From contig JAFZSR010000013.1 of the NCBI GenBank assembly GCA_017619275.1, positions 1-41,003 of the forward strand: a stretch of DNA of 41,003 bases, given 5' to 3'. The stretch is from Prevotella sp. (GTDB lineage: Bacteria; Bacteroidota; Bacteroidia; Bacteroidales; Bacteroidaceae). Of the stretch, positions 1-9,257 are shown piece by piece; position 1 is the first letter of the stretch, and each line of letters starts with the position of its first letter. The position numbers and the translations under genes are program-made. A model generated the notes under the pieces. It was given only the letters and a program-made list of their open reading frames with translations. It was not told the DNA's origin and made no database searches.

Positions 1-108
1 CCCCGACGGGGCGACAGAATGTTCTGCCACCCCTTCGGGGTTTGGCTACATCCCACCTGTTTACAGGGGTTTCACCCCTGCCTGTGGTCTTAAAACCCCT
101 TCGGGGTT
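1..108. repeat. Cluster of four short G4/C4 hairpins
   Basis: Four small hairpins with runs of four C and four G in their stems follow one another at 1-11, 30-40, 64-80 (7-base stem CAGGGGT/ACCCCTG) and 94-108 (AACCCC/GGGGTT). No gene is seen in 1-352. The stretch looks like part of an interspersed intergenic repeat cut by the window edge. It is not followed by a T run, so a terminator role is not supported. Function unknown. Confidence 0.5.
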
Positions 109-140
109 ACCCATCAGAGATGTGTATAAAGAGTAGTTGA

Positions 141-239
141 AGGGTGGGGCAGGGGTGGGGTCTGTATAATCTTCATTCGCAGGAATTTAGAGACCCCACC
201 CCTGCCCCTCCCCTTGAAAGGGAGGGGAGTGGCTGCGCG
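141..239. repeat. Partial copy A of the long terminal-inverted-repeat element
   Basis: This copy shares the conserved inner hairpin with the copies at 15409-15549 and 17493-17658. Its inner arms are at 151-163 and 191-203, with a 27-base loop holding the conserved CTTCATTCGCAGGAATTT. The right end (GGAGTGGCTGCGC) matches copy B, but the matching left terminal repeat is missing, so the copy is truncated on the left. Similarity to copy B continues weakly past the right end (CAAACCC then TATAAA). No reading frame is conserved. Confidence 0.75.
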
Positions 240-352
240 TCGTTTACTCAAACCCTTATAAACGATTAATAAAATTCGTGATCAAAATTGTGGTCAATTA
301 GCAAAAATCGTTTCCAGAAAAATCTATCCTATTTTCATTCCTCCCCCCTTGG

Positions 353-694
353 TTATTCGAGTCCGTTCTTCTTCATCAGTTTACGCAACTCGCGGTTGGA
401 GATGCCGGCTTGGTCGGACTTATCGTAGATGGTGACGAGTGTAATGTCGGCACCATCGCTCTCGACAAGCACGGTATGGGTGATGACCCTCGCGCCACCG
501 CTCTTGCCCTTGGCTTTCGAGGCGATGGGAAAGCGCACCTTGCGAAGATGCTTACCCAATGGTTCGCCCATGAGCGGTGACTTGCGTAAGGCATCGAGGA
601 AGTCACGGTAGTCGTCCTTCATCGAGGGATAGCGTTTCGCCAACTGCTTCAGGTCGCGGGCGAAGTCGGGCGTGGTGTCAATCTTACAGTTCAT
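353..694 (-). CDS. RelE/ParE-type toxin of a toxin-antitoxin pair
   Basis: A 113-residue protein beginning MNCKIDTTPDF. It resembles RelE/ParE toxins of Bacteroidales: an N-terminal target-fold start (FARDLKQLAKRYPSM), a central basic strand (LRKVRFPIASKAKGKSGG), then ARVITHTVL and a C-terminal strand (ITLVTIYDKSDQ) before a Lys/Arg-rich helix. Family members are mRNA interferases or gyrase poisons; which one this is cannot be told from the sequence. The start at 694 is preferred over a longer frame starting at 718, because 694 leaves only an 11-base overlap with the upstream antitoxin gene, the usual arrangement of such pairs. No transcription terminator follows. Moderately confident of the family. 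Confidence 0.72.
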   Translation of the reverse strand: MNCKIDTTPDFARDLKQLAKRYPSMKDDYRDFLDALRKSPLMGEPLGKHLRKVRFPIASKAKGKSGGARVITHTVLVESDGADITLVTIYDKSDQAGISNRELRKLMKKNGLE

Positions 695-908
695 TGAGCA
701 AATCCTCCGCATCGACACCTTGGAGTTGGCCGTCCTTCATCTGGCGCAACTGCCCAAAGGCATGGTCAACCTTGGCGAGTGCCTGTTCCTTGGGCGTGGC
801 AGCCGAGCGCACCACGTCGGCCTCGCTGTACGTCCAGCCCATCTTCGCAATCATTTTCTTGAAGAAGCTGACCTCATGATTGGGGATGTTGATTGTAATT
901 TCCGTCAT
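684..908 (-). CDS. Antitoxin of the RelE/ParE-type pair
   Basis: A 74-residue acidic protein (starts MTEITINIPNHEVSFF, ends DAEDLLNEL) directly upstream of and overlapping the toxin gene. Small antitoxins of this kind in Bacteroidales bind and neutralise the toxin and usually repress their own promoter. The N-terminus (short beta strand, then a helix with KKMIAKMGWTY) could dimerise, but no clear DNA-binding motif can be named. The assignment rests on size, gene order, overlap and the toxin partner. A promoter -7 element lies just upstream at 932-939. Confidence 0.62.
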   Translation of the reverse strand: MTEITINIPNHEVSFFKKMIAKMGWTYSEADVVRSAATPKEQALAKVDHAFGQLRQMKDGQLQGVDAEDLLNEL

Positions 909-931
909 AACGTCATCTAATTAACACGCCA

Positions 932-939
932 CAAAGATA
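932..939 (-). promoter_or_regulatory. -7 element for the toxin-antitoxin operon
   Basis: Read on the minus strand the sequence is TATCTTTG, a match to the Bacteroidota -7 consensus TAnnTTTG, 23 bases upstream of the antitoxin start codon. No convincing TTTG -33 element is visible at 19-20 bases. Confidence 0.5.
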
Positions 940-1316
940 CGAAGTTTTCCCGAATTATAACATAGATATTCCGTTTTTTTCTCATATAACTTATTATATA
1001 ATATAAATTTTGGCAAAAACATGAGGAATCATGTCCTTAATATGATATTTGGGAAGCAACATAGACGATTTTTTACGGAATTAGAAAAAGCGACAAAGCG
1101 ACATTACGACATTTGGGGTATGTCATTCTTTTGCCCCTGCGGGGCTGCCCCTCCTTCAAAGTCTTTACCAAAATTTTGGAAGGCGCAGCCCCCTCCTTCT
1201 CACTTAGGCGGCAAAGACATATTTTCGGGCGCCACACAATAATTGCGGGGGTGGGGCGTTATAATTAAGACGTGCTATGCCCCCGTGGGCATGGCGTTTA
1301 GAAGACAAAAGGCACC
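940..1316. other. Gene-free region upstream of sprA with repeat fragments
   Basis: No credible gene is seen. The stretch holds a hairpin at 1133-1145 (GCCCC TGC GGGGC), a fragment at about 1158-1180 (AAGTCTTTACCAAAATTTTGG) resembling the tails of the palindromic repeats near 15874 and 29832, and a hairpin at 1277-1292 (ATGCCC/GGGCAT) 25 bases before the sprA start. No TAnnTTTG promoter for sprA is obvious. Confidence 0.45.
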
Positions 1317-4300
1317 TTGAAACGGTTTGCATACATATTCTTGTTGCTGCTGAGCATCACTGCGCTTGCCGTGACGCCCAGCCCACGGCTGTCTGCCCCG
1401 CGGGGCGATGAGCCGCCCAAGGACACCATCCGCATCACGCGCTGGCGCGTGCAGCCCACGGCTCCTGTGGAGGTGGCCGACCTGGACAGCAGCGCACTCG
1501 ACCTGCGCATGCCCGAGAACGTGAAGCAGCAGGTGGAGTATAACGACTCACTGAACATTTATTATATTGGTTCGAAGGTGGGCGGCGGCTACTTGAATGC
1601 GCCCATCATGATGACGCCCGAGGAGTATCTGAAGTGGAGCGAGCGGCGCGCCCGCCAGCAGTTCTTCCGCGTGAAGGATGCCGAGAACGTGAAGCAGAAG
1701 GGCGAGGACAAGTTCTCGTTCAGCGACATGCACTTCGACCTGGGCCCGGCCGAGAAGATTTTCGGTCCCGGCGGCGTGCGCGTGAAGACGCAAGGAACGG
1801 CCGAAATAAAGATGGGCCTCACGAAGAAGGACATCGACAACCCCTCGCTGCCCATCCGCAACCGAAAGACCACCAGCTTCGACTTCGACGAGAAAATCAA
1901 CCTCTCGGCCAACGCGAAGGTGGGCGACAAGGTGAACTTCAACTTCAACTACAACACCGAGGCCACCATGGACTTCGATACGAAGAACCTGAAGCTGAAG
2001 TACGACGGCAAGGAGGATGAAATCATCAAGAAGGTGGAGGCGGGCAACGTCACCTTCCCCTCGAACAACTCGCTGGTGCATGGTGCCGCCAGCCTGTTTG
2101 GTATCGCCACCGACTTCCAGTTCGGTAAGCTGAAGTTGCAGACCGTGGTGTCGCAAAAGAAGAGCACGTCGAGCAGCGTGAGCTCGAAGGGCGGCGTATC
2201 CACCACTCCCTTCGAAATCGATGTGGCCGACTACGAGGAGAACCGCCACTTCTTCCTGAGCCATTTCTTCCGCCAGCAATACGACCGGGCCATGAAGACG
2301 CTGCCCAACCTGACCACGGGCATCAAGATTAACCGCGTGGAGGTGTGGGTGACCAACAAGTCGGGTACCACGTCGAACTCGCGCAACATCGTGGCCTTCA
2401 CCGACCTGGGCGAAAATTCGGTCATTAAGAATCCGTTGTGGAGTGCCACGGGGCAGGCCGTGCCCGGCAACCTGGCCAACGACGAGTATAGCACCATCGT
2501 GGCCAACATCGACACGGCCGGCCGAAGCATCGACCTCGTCACCACCCAGCTCGAGGCTATCAACGGCTTGGTGGGCGGTGTGGACTATGAGAAGCTGGCT
2601 GCCGCCCGACTGCTCACCAGCACCGAATATACCGTGAACACGGCGCTGGGATACATCACGCTGAAGCAAGGACTGCAGACCGACCAGGTGCTGGCCGTGG
2701 CCTACGAGTTCACCTATGGCGGGCAGACCTACCAGGTGGGTGAGTTCTCGACCGATGTGACCCAGACCAACCAATGCCTGTTCGTGAAGTCGCTGAAGAA
2801 CACCAGCAGCAGTCCCTCGCAGGGCAACTGGGACCTGATGATGAAGAACGTCTACTACCTGGCCTACCGCGTGGAGAAGGAGAAGTTCAGGCTCGACATC
2901 AAGTACCAGAGCGACACCACGGGCACCTACCTCACCTATCTGCCCGAAGAGGCGCTGAAGGGCACTACGCTGCTGAAGGTGATGGGCCTGGACCGCTTGG
3001 ATGCCAACATGAAGCCCCACGCCAACGGACAGTTCGACTATGTGCAGGGCTACACCATCAGCGACGGACGCATCTTCCTGCCCTCGGCCGAGCCTTTCGG
3101 CGACTATCTGCGCAACTATCTGAAACAGCAAGGCATGGGTGAACTGGCCGACAAGTATTGCTTCGACCAGCTCTACGACTCCACCAAGACCGTGGCAAAG
3201 CAGAACGCCGAGAAAGACAAGTATATTCTGACGGGACAGTATAAGGGCACCTCGGCCAACGTCATCTCGCTCAACGCCACCAATGTGCCGCAGGGCTCGG
3301 TGGTAGTGACTGCTGGCGGCGTCACCCTGAACGAGGGCAGCGACTACACCGTGAACTACTCGGCCGGCGAGGTGACCATCCTCAACCAGAGCATCATCGA
3401 CGCCGGTACGAATGTGAACGTGTCGTGCGAGTCGAACACCGACTATGGCATGCACCGAAAGACGATGTTCGGCGTGAATTGGGAATACGACTTCAACAAG
3501 AACTTCTCGCTGGGCGGTACGCTGATGCATCTGACAGAGCAGGCGCTCACCACCAAGGTGGGCATGGGCGAAGAGCCGCTGAACAACACGCTGTGGGGAT
3601 TGAACTTGAACTGGAAGCAGGAGAGCCAGTGGCTGACGAATGCCCTCGACAAGCTGCCGCTGCTGCACCTGACGCAGCCATCGCAAATCACCCTCACGGG
3701 CGAGTTTGCCCAACTCATCGCAGGAAAAGCCCATGGCACGCAAGACAATGCCAGCTATATCGACGATTTCGAGAACACGAAGAACCTGCTCGACGTGAGC
3801 GACCCCAAGGCGTGGGTGCTCAGCTCGGTGCCCTCGATGTTTCCCGAGTCGGCCGACAAGGATGGCGTCACCTCGGGCTATAACCGCGCACTGCTGTCGT
3901 GGTATAACGTCGACCCCATCTTCACCCGCCGCAGCAGCAGCCTCACGCCAGCGCATATCAAGAGCGACTTGGAACAGCTTTCCAACCATTATGTGCGCGA
4001 GGTGTATGTGCGCGAACTCTATCCCAACCGCGACCAGAGTACCTACAATGGCGCCACCAGCACGCTGCCCGTGCTCAATCTGAGCTACTACCCACAGGAG
4101 CGCGGTCCCTATAACCTGACGCTCGACTACAACACCGACGGCACCCTTCGCAACCCCGCACAGCGATGGGGTGGCATGATGCGCCGCATGGACATCACCA
4201 CCGACTTTGAAGAGGCCAACATCGAGTATATCGAGTTCTGGCTGCTCGACCCGTATATCTATACCCGCGCCGAAGGTACCGCTGCGCAACACACGGGCGA

Positions 4301-7300
4301 ACTCTACATCAACCTGGGCGAAGTGAGCGAGGATGTGCTGCGCGATGGCAAGAAATTCTACGAGAGCGGCATGCCTGTCGATGGCACGTCGGCCTTTGAA
4401 ACCACCCAGTGGGGAAGGATTCCGAAGCAGGCCACACAGACCTACGCTTTTGCCACTACCAGCGGTAGCCGTGAGCGACAGGACGTGGGTCTGAACGGAC
4501 TTACCAACGACGAGGAGCGCTTGTTTGGAGCCTACTCCGACTGGCTGCAGAAGATTGGTGGCGTGGTGCAGAACGACTCGCTGCTGGCTGCTTGGCAGCA
4601 GGACCCCGCTGGCGACGACTACCACTACTTCCGTGGCAGCGACTACGACGACGAAAGGCGCAGCATCATCGACCGCTATCGCCTCATCAACAATCCGCAG
4701 GGCAACTCGCCCAGCAGCGACAACCAGACCGAGAGCTACGACACCAGCTACAAGAGCGGCCCCGACGTGGAGGACATCAACCAGGACTACACGCTCAACG
4801 AATATGAGCGCTACTTCCAGTATCGCATTCCCATCAGCGACGACGAGCTGCAGGCCTATAACCGCGGGATGAAGAGCGACGACTCCTACATCGTGGACCA
4901 CCGCGACTACAACGCCAAACTGCGCAATGGCGACACGCTCACCGTGCGCTGGTACCAGTATCGTGTGCCGCTCCAAGAGTGGGAGAGCAAGGTGGGCGCC
5001 ATCAACGATTTCACCAGCATCCGCTTCATGCGTATGTTCCTCACCGGCTTCGAGCAGCCCATCACCTTGCGATTCGGCAGCCTCGACTTGGTGCGCGGCG
5101 AGTGGCGTCAGTACAAACAGAACCTGCAAACCAGTGCCGGCACCGAGACGGGAACGCTGGAGATGAGTGCCGTGAACGTGGAGGAGAACACCGAACGCCA
5201 GCCCGTGGCATACGTGTTGCCGCCGGGTATCTCGCGAGTGACCGACCCCAACCAGCAGCAGCTCACCGAGGACAACGAGCAGGCGCTCTGCCTCACGGTG
5301 AAGAATCTCTCGCAGAACGAGTCGAAGGCCGTCTACCGCAACACGCACCTCGACCTGCGCCAGTACAAGCGCCTGCAGATGTTTGTCCATGCCAACTATC
5401 TGGTTCCAAACTCCACTCAGTTGGAAGACAACCAGTTGGCCGTGTTCATCCGTCTGGGTAGCGACTACAAGAGCAACTACTACGAATACCTCATCCCCCT
5501 GAAGATTACCCCCGAAGGGCATTATCACTGGAATGTGGCCAGCGACCGACCCATCGTATGGCCCGAGGAAAATATGCTCGACGTGAACCTCGCCGTGTTC
5601 ACCGCCCTGAAGAAAGCCCGCAACAAGGCACGTGCCGAGGGCACTGCCAGCTACACGCAGCTCTTCAGCGACTACGACCCCGACAAGCCCAACAACCGCA
5701 TCAGTATCATCGGTAACCCCTCGCTGGGCGAGGTGAAGACGATGGTGGTGGGCGTGCGCAACCTGAGTCCGGCCTTGAAGAGCGGCGAGGTGTGGATCAA
5801 CGAGCTGCGTCTGCGCGAGGCCAACAACGAGGGCGGTTGGGCGGCCAGCGGAGCCATGAACGTGCAGCTGAGCGACCTGGGCAGCGTGAACATGACCGGC
5901 CGTTACATCACCGATGGCTTCGGCGGACTGGAGCAGACCGTGATGCAGCGCAGCACCGAGACGGAGAAGTCCTACAGCGTCACCGCCAATGTCGAACTGG
6001 GCAAGCTTTTCCCCGACAAGGCCCAGGTGTCGGCACCGCTCTACTATTCTTATACCAAAGAGAGCATCAGCCCGAAGTATAATCCGCTGGACACCGATAT
6101 GGACCTCGACGACGCTTTGGAGTCGGCCCTCGACCGCCATGAGCGCGACAGCATCGAATCGATTGCCGTCACCAAGCACATCACGCGTAACTTCTCGCTG
6201 TCGAATGCTCGCGTAAACATCAAGAACAAGCGTCATCCGCTGCCTATCGACCCCGCCAACTTCGCGTTCTCCTACAGCCATTCGCATCGCAACACCACGG
6301 GCGAGACCACTGTCTTCGAGAACGAAGACCAGTGGCGAGGCTCGCTCAGCTATAACTACACGCCTGTGTATAAGACGTGGGAACCCTTCAAGAAATCGAA
6401 GAGCAAGTCAAAGTGGATGCAGTTCCCCAAGGCGCTCGGACTGAACTATCTGCCGCAGAACATCAGCTTCAACTCGGAGCTCACCCGTAACTACTACGAG
6501 CTGCAGGAGCGCGACATGGAGAACACCGAAGACCCCAACCTGCCGCTCACGTTCAGTGAACAGTTCCTGTGGAATCGCGACTTCTCCATCCGTTGGGACT
6601 TGACGAAGAACCTGCACATGAATTTCCAGAGCGCCACCCACGCCGAGATTGAAGAGCCCTATACGCCCATCAACAAAGACCTCTATGCCGACCGCTACCA
6701 GGCTTGGAAAGACTCCGTTTGGCAGAGCGTAGGTCATTGGGGCACGCCGCTCGACTATCAGCAGTCGTTCAACGCCAGCTACCAGCTGCCGTTGGACAAG
6801 CTGCCCATCTTCGATTGGGCCAAGCTGGACGCCAAGTACGACGCCACTTACTCTTGGCTGCGCGGCACAGAACTCGACGACGGCACCAGCCTGGGCAACA
6901 CCATACAGAACAACCGCAACATGACGCTCAATGGAAACTTCAATTTGGAGACGCTCTATAACCACATCCCATTCCTGAAGACGACCAACGAGCGATTCAA
7001 AAAGCAGCCGCAGAAGAAGAACGACAAGAAGGACACCAAGAAGTCGGCCCAGCAGAACACGAAGGACAATAAGGACCCCAAGGATCCGAAAGACCCCAAG
7101 GACGCCGCACAACAGGGCAACAAGAACGCCAAGGATACGAAGGAAGACAAAGAATTGCCCAAGAACAAAAATACCTTCCAGAAGGAAATTACCCTGCTGC
7201 CCGACTCTACCTTCGAGGTGCAACATGGCAAGAAGTCGAAGCGACTGCTTGTCAGTGCCCGTGGTAAGGACGGAAAGATTGTGGAAGTGAAGTGGAAGGT

Positions 7301-9074
7301 GGTCGACGAGAACAAGATTAAGGTTTGGCTGCCCAAGCAAAAGAAAACCGAAGAGAAAGAAAAGAAGAAGAAAAAGGTGGCCGAGGTTCCCGACTCCTTG
7401 GTGGCAAGCGCCGACTCCATACCCCCCAAGAAAGGTAATCCCGCCGATTCCTTGGCTTTGGGGAAGAACAATCCCACTGATTCGATTTCAAAAGGAAAGG
7501 GCGATAAACCACTCGTCGCCGATGTCTCGCCTGTCAGCATTAAGCTCAGCGTCACGCCCAAGGAACCTATCGACAACCAGTGGTGGTACAACCCTGCCCA
7601 ACAGGCTGCCCGCTTCCTGATGATGGTGCGCTCGATGAACTTCAGTTATCGTAACCAGCGTTCCATGGCCTTGCCGGGGTTCATGCCTCGTGTGGGCGAT
7701 ATGTTTGGTCAGCGCTCGGGCGACATCCTCTCGCCAGGTCTCGACTTCGCCTTTGGTCTCACTGGCGACAACTATGTCGACAAGGCCCTCGACCGTGGCT
7801 GGCTACTCTGCAACGACAGCGTGGCAACGCCCAGCAGCAGTCAGACAACCGAGGACCTGCAGGTGCGTGCAACCTTGGAACCCCTGCGCGATCTGAAAAT
7901 CGACCTCAATGCTTCCCGCACTGAGAGTAAGGCACGTAGCGTGCAGTTCATGTATGCTGGCATGCCTACCACTTATAGCGGAACCTTCACCATGACCACG
8001 CTCTCCATCGGATCGGCGCTGGAGGGCATGGGCGATGCCAATAGCGGTTATCGCTCAAAGACCTTCGACCGTTTCCTGGCGGCCATCCCTGAATTTCGCG
8101 ATCGAGTGCAGGCACAGTATCCGGCCTCATCCAGCTCCCCCCGAGAGGGAGAGAACCCCTCCCCCTCGGGGAGGTTGGGAGGGGCTGCTAACCCCGTCGA
8201 CCCCTATAGCTCCGACGTACTCATCCCCGCCTTCCTCAGCACCTATACCGTGGGAGCCGGCAAGTCGCTCAGCATCTTCCCCGCTCTCTCGCGGCTGTTG
8301 CCCAACTGGTCCGTGCGCTACACTGGTCTGCAAAAGATTCCGTTCTTTGCCGACCACTTCAAGAGCGTGAATGTCAACCATAGCTACAAGAGCGTCTACA
8401 GCGTGGGCTCCTATGCCAGCTTCAGTTCGTGGATGGAGTTTATGGGCGATTTGGGTTATGTGCAGGCCGCCGATGGCTCCTACACTCCGTCGTCGCCCTA
8501 CAACATCTCCACCGTCAGCATCAACGAGCAGTTTGCGCCCCTGCTGGGCGTCGACGTCACGCTGCAAAACAATATGACGGTGAAGGTGGAGTACAAGTCC
8601 ACCCGTGTGCTCAACCTTTCAATGACCAGTGTTCAGCTCAACGAGCAGCGTTCGAAAGATTGGGTAGTGGGATTTGGTTATAAGATTACCAACTTTAATC
8701 TCTTTGGTGCCGGCACCGGCCATCGCAAAGTGAAGGGCGGCAAGAAGGGCAGCAACGCCGACGATGAGAACAACAGTCGGTCTCAGACAAACAATCGCCG
8801 TGGCGGCGTCAACCACGACTTGAACACGCGCCTCGACATCAGCTTCCGCAAGCAGGCTGCCATCACGCGCGACATTGCCACCGGCGTGTCATCGGCCAGC
8901 AGCGGTAACTCGGCTCTGCAGATTAAGTTCGCAGCCGACTATACCTTGTCGCGCTATCTCACGCTCACTGCCTACTACGACCGCCAGACCAATACACCCT
9001 TGCTCAGCAGCAGCAGCTATCCCACCACTACCCAGGACTTCGGCGTCAGCGTGAAATTCTCGCTCACCCGTTAA
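1317..9074 (+). CDS. sprA: SprA/Sov, giant outer-membrane translocon of the type IX secretion system
   Basis: The product is 2,585 residues, slightly longer than the roughly 2,400-2,500 usual for SprA of Flavobacterium or Sov of Porphyromonas. This family forms the very large outer-membrane beta barrel through which T9SS cargo leaves the periplasm. The N-terminus is a signal peptide (MKRFAYIFLLLLSITALAV). The rest alternates beta-rich barrel segments (for example GAASLFGIATDFQFGKLKLQ) and long loops, ending in a typical barrel C-terminus (DFGVSVKFSLTR). The start is a TTG codon: an in-frame TAG at 1299 rules out anything longer, and no ATG lies near. Residues about 1893-2075 are extremely Lys-rich and carry a DPKDPKDPKD run. 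Residues about 2272-2291 (PREGENPSPSGRLGGAA) come from GC-rich repeat DNA. The gene stands alone, with other T9SS genes outside the window. Confidence 0.95.
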   Translation: MKRFAYIFLLLLSITALAVTPSPRLSAPRGDEPPKDTIRITRWRVQPTAPVEVADLDSSALDLRMPENVKQQVEYNDSLNIYYIGSKVGGGYLNAPIMMTPEEYLKWSERRARQQFFRVKDAENVKQKGEDKFSFSDMHFDLGPAEKIFGPGGVRVKTQGTAEIKMGLTKKDIDNPSLPIRNRKTTSFDFDEKINLSANAKVGDKVNFNFNYNTEATMDFDTKNLKLKYDGKEDEIIKKVEAGNVTFPSNNSLVHGAASLFGIATDFQFGKLKLQTVVSQKKSTSSSVSSKGGVSTTPFEIDVADYEENRHFFLSHFFRQQYDRAMKTLPNLTTGIKINRVEVWVTNKSGTTSNSRNIVAFTDLGENSVIKNPLWSATGQAVPGNLANDEYSTIVANIDTAGRSIDLVTTQLEAINGLVGGVDYEKLAAARLLTSTEYTVNTALGYITLKQGLQTDQVLAVAYEFTYGGQTYQVGEFSTDVTQTNQCLFVKSLKNTSSSPSQGNWDLMMKNVYYLAYRVEKEKFRLDIKYQSDTTGTYLTYLPEEALKGTTLLKVMGLDRLDANMKPHANGQFDYVQGYTISDGRIFLPSAEPFGDYLRNYLKQQGMGELADKYCFDQLYDSTKTVAKQNAEKDKYILTGQYKGTSANVISLNATNVPQGSVVVTAGGVTLNEGSDYTVNYSAGEVTILNQSIIDAGTNVNVSCESNTDYGMHRKTMFGVNWEYDFNKNFSLGGTLMHLTEQALTTKVGMGEEPLNNTLWGLNLNWKQESQWLTNALDKLPLLHLTQPSQITLTGEFAQLIAGKAHGTQDNASYIDDFENTKNLLDVSDPKAWVLSSVPSMFPESADKDGVTSGYNRALLSWYNVDPIFTRRSSSLTPAHIKSDLEQLSNHYVREVYVRELYPNRDQSTYNGATSTLPVLNLSYYPQERGPYNLTLDYNTDGTLRNPAQRWGGMMRRMDITTDFEEANIEYIEFWLLDPYIYTRAEGTAAQHTGELYINLGEVSEDVLRDGKKFYESGMPVDGTSAFETTQWGRIPKQATQTYAFATTSGSRERQDVGLNGLTNDEERLFGAYSDWLQKIGGVVQNDSLLAAWQQDPAGDDYHYFRGSDYDDERRSIIDRYRLINNPQGNSPSSDNQTESYDTSYKSGPDVEDINQDYTLNEYERYFQYRIPISDDELQAYNRGMKSDDSYIVDHRDYNAKLRNGDTLTVRWYQYRVPLQEWESKVGAINDFTSIRFMRMFLTGFEQPITLRFGSLDLVRGEWRQYKQNLQTSAGTETGTLEMSAVNVEENTERQPVAYVLPPGISRVTDPNQQQLTEDNEQALCLTVKNLSQNESKAVYRNTHLDLRQYKRLQMFVHANYLVPNSTQLEDNQLAVFIRLGSDYKSNYYEYLIPLKITPEGHYHWNVASDRPIVWPEENMLDVNLAVFTALKKARNKARAEGTASYTQLFSDYDPDKPNNRISIIGNPSLGEVKTMVVGVRNLSPALKSGEVWINELRLREANNEGGWAASGAMNVQLSDLGSVNMTGRYITDGFGGLEQTVMQRSTETEKSYSVTANVELGKLFPDKAQVSAPLYYSYTKESISPKYNPLDTDMDLDDALESALDRHERDSIESIAVTKHITRNFSLSNARVNIKNKRHPLPIDPANFAFSYSHSHRNTTGETTVFENEDQWRGSLSYNYTPVYKTWEPFKKSKSKSKWMQFPKALGLNYLPQNISFNSELTRNYYELQERDMENTEDPNLPLTFSEQFLWNRDFSIRWDLTKNLHMNFQSATHAEIEEPYTPINKDLYADRYQAWKDSVWQSVGHWGTPLDYQQSFNASYQLPLDKLPIFDWAKLDAKYDATYSWLRGTELDDGTSLGNTIQNNRNMTLNGNFNLETLYNHIPFLKTTNERFKKQPQKKNDKKDTKKSAQQNTKDNKDPKDPKDPKDAAQQGNKNAKDTKEDKELPKNKNTFQKEITLLPDSTFEVQHGKKSKRLLVSARGKDGKIVEVKWKVVDENKIKVWLPKQKKTEEKEKKKKKVAEVPDSLVASADSIPPKKGNPADSLALGKNNPTDSISKGKGDKPLVADVSPVSIKLSVTPKEPIDNQWWYNPAQQAARFLMMVRSMNFSYRNQRSMALPGFMPRVGDMFGQRSGDILSPGLDFAFGLTGDNYVDKALDRGWLLCNDSVATPSSSQTTEDLQVRATLEPLRDLKIDLNASRTESKARSVQFMYAGMPTTYSGTFTMTTLSIGSALEGMGDANSGYRSKTFDRFLAAIPEFRDRVQAQYPASSSSPREGENPSPSGRLGGAANPVDPYSSDVLIPAFLSTYTVGAGKSLSIFPALSRLLPNWSVRYTGLQKIPFFADHFKSVNVNHSYKSVYSVGSYASFSSWMEFMGDLGYVQAADGSYTPSSPYNISTVSINEQFAPLLGVDVTLQNNMTVKVEYKSTRVLNLSMTSVQLNEQRSKDWVVGFGYKITNFNLFGAGTGHRKVKGGKKGSNADDENNSRSQTNNRRGGVNHDLNTRLDISFRKQAAITRDIATGVSSASSGNSALQIKFAADYTLSRYLTLTAYYDRQTNTPLLSSSSYPTTTQDFGVSVKFSLTR
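8133..8187 (+). repeat. GC-rich repeat remnant inside sprA
   Basis: The bases switch abruptly to the C/G-run composition of the intergenic repeats, including a 7-base hairpin CCTCCCC CTC GGGGAGG (about 8158-8174) and TTGGGAGGGG. The segment keeps the sprA frame and is translated as SPREGENPSPSGRLGGAA. It is compositionally unlike the flanking barrel coding sequence and most likely a tolerated insertion in a surface or periplasmic loop. Confidence 0.6.
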
Positions 9075-9257
9075 TCAAGTTGATGACGATGATTTCTTGT
9101 TTTTGGGCAGACGGTGAGCCTTCCGCAGTGCCTCGGTGATAATCCACTGCAGCTGGCCGTTGGTCGAGCGGAACTCATCGGCCGCCCAGGCCTCTATGGC
9201 ATCCATCGTGTCGCTGTCGACACGAAGCACAAAGCTCTTCGTCTTCTTTTCGGTCAT
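9075..9257 (-). CDS. Arc-like ribbon-helix-helix DNA-binding protein
   Basis: A 60-residue protein. Residues 6-47 (KSFVLRVDSDTMDAIEAWA, then RSTNGQLQWIITEALRKA) fit the Arc/MetJ ribbon-helix-helix pattern: a short basic strand, then two helices with the RS-N-x-Q turn. It is followed by a basic/Ser tail. Such proteins bind DNA as dimers. Its ATG overlaps the stop of the upstream membrane-protein gene by four bases (ATGA), so it is the third gene of the SPFH operon. Its stop codon directly abuts the convergent sprA stop with no base between. It may regulate its own operon, but no operator was identified. Confidence 0.75.
   Translation of the reverse strand: MTEKKTKSFVLRVDSDTMDAIEAWAADEFRSTNGQLQWIITEALRKAHRLPKNKKSSSST

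Noticed and set aside
1021-1242. 73-residue open frame before sprA
   Set aside because: Half of it is repeat sequence (FCPCGAAPPSKSLPKFWKAQ); no promoter or homology.
1548-6287. Long open frame on the minus strand opposite sprA (1,579 codons)
   Set aside because: A shadow of the strongly C/G-biased third positions of sprA; the translation is Val/His/Gly-rich with no recognisable domain, signal or start context.
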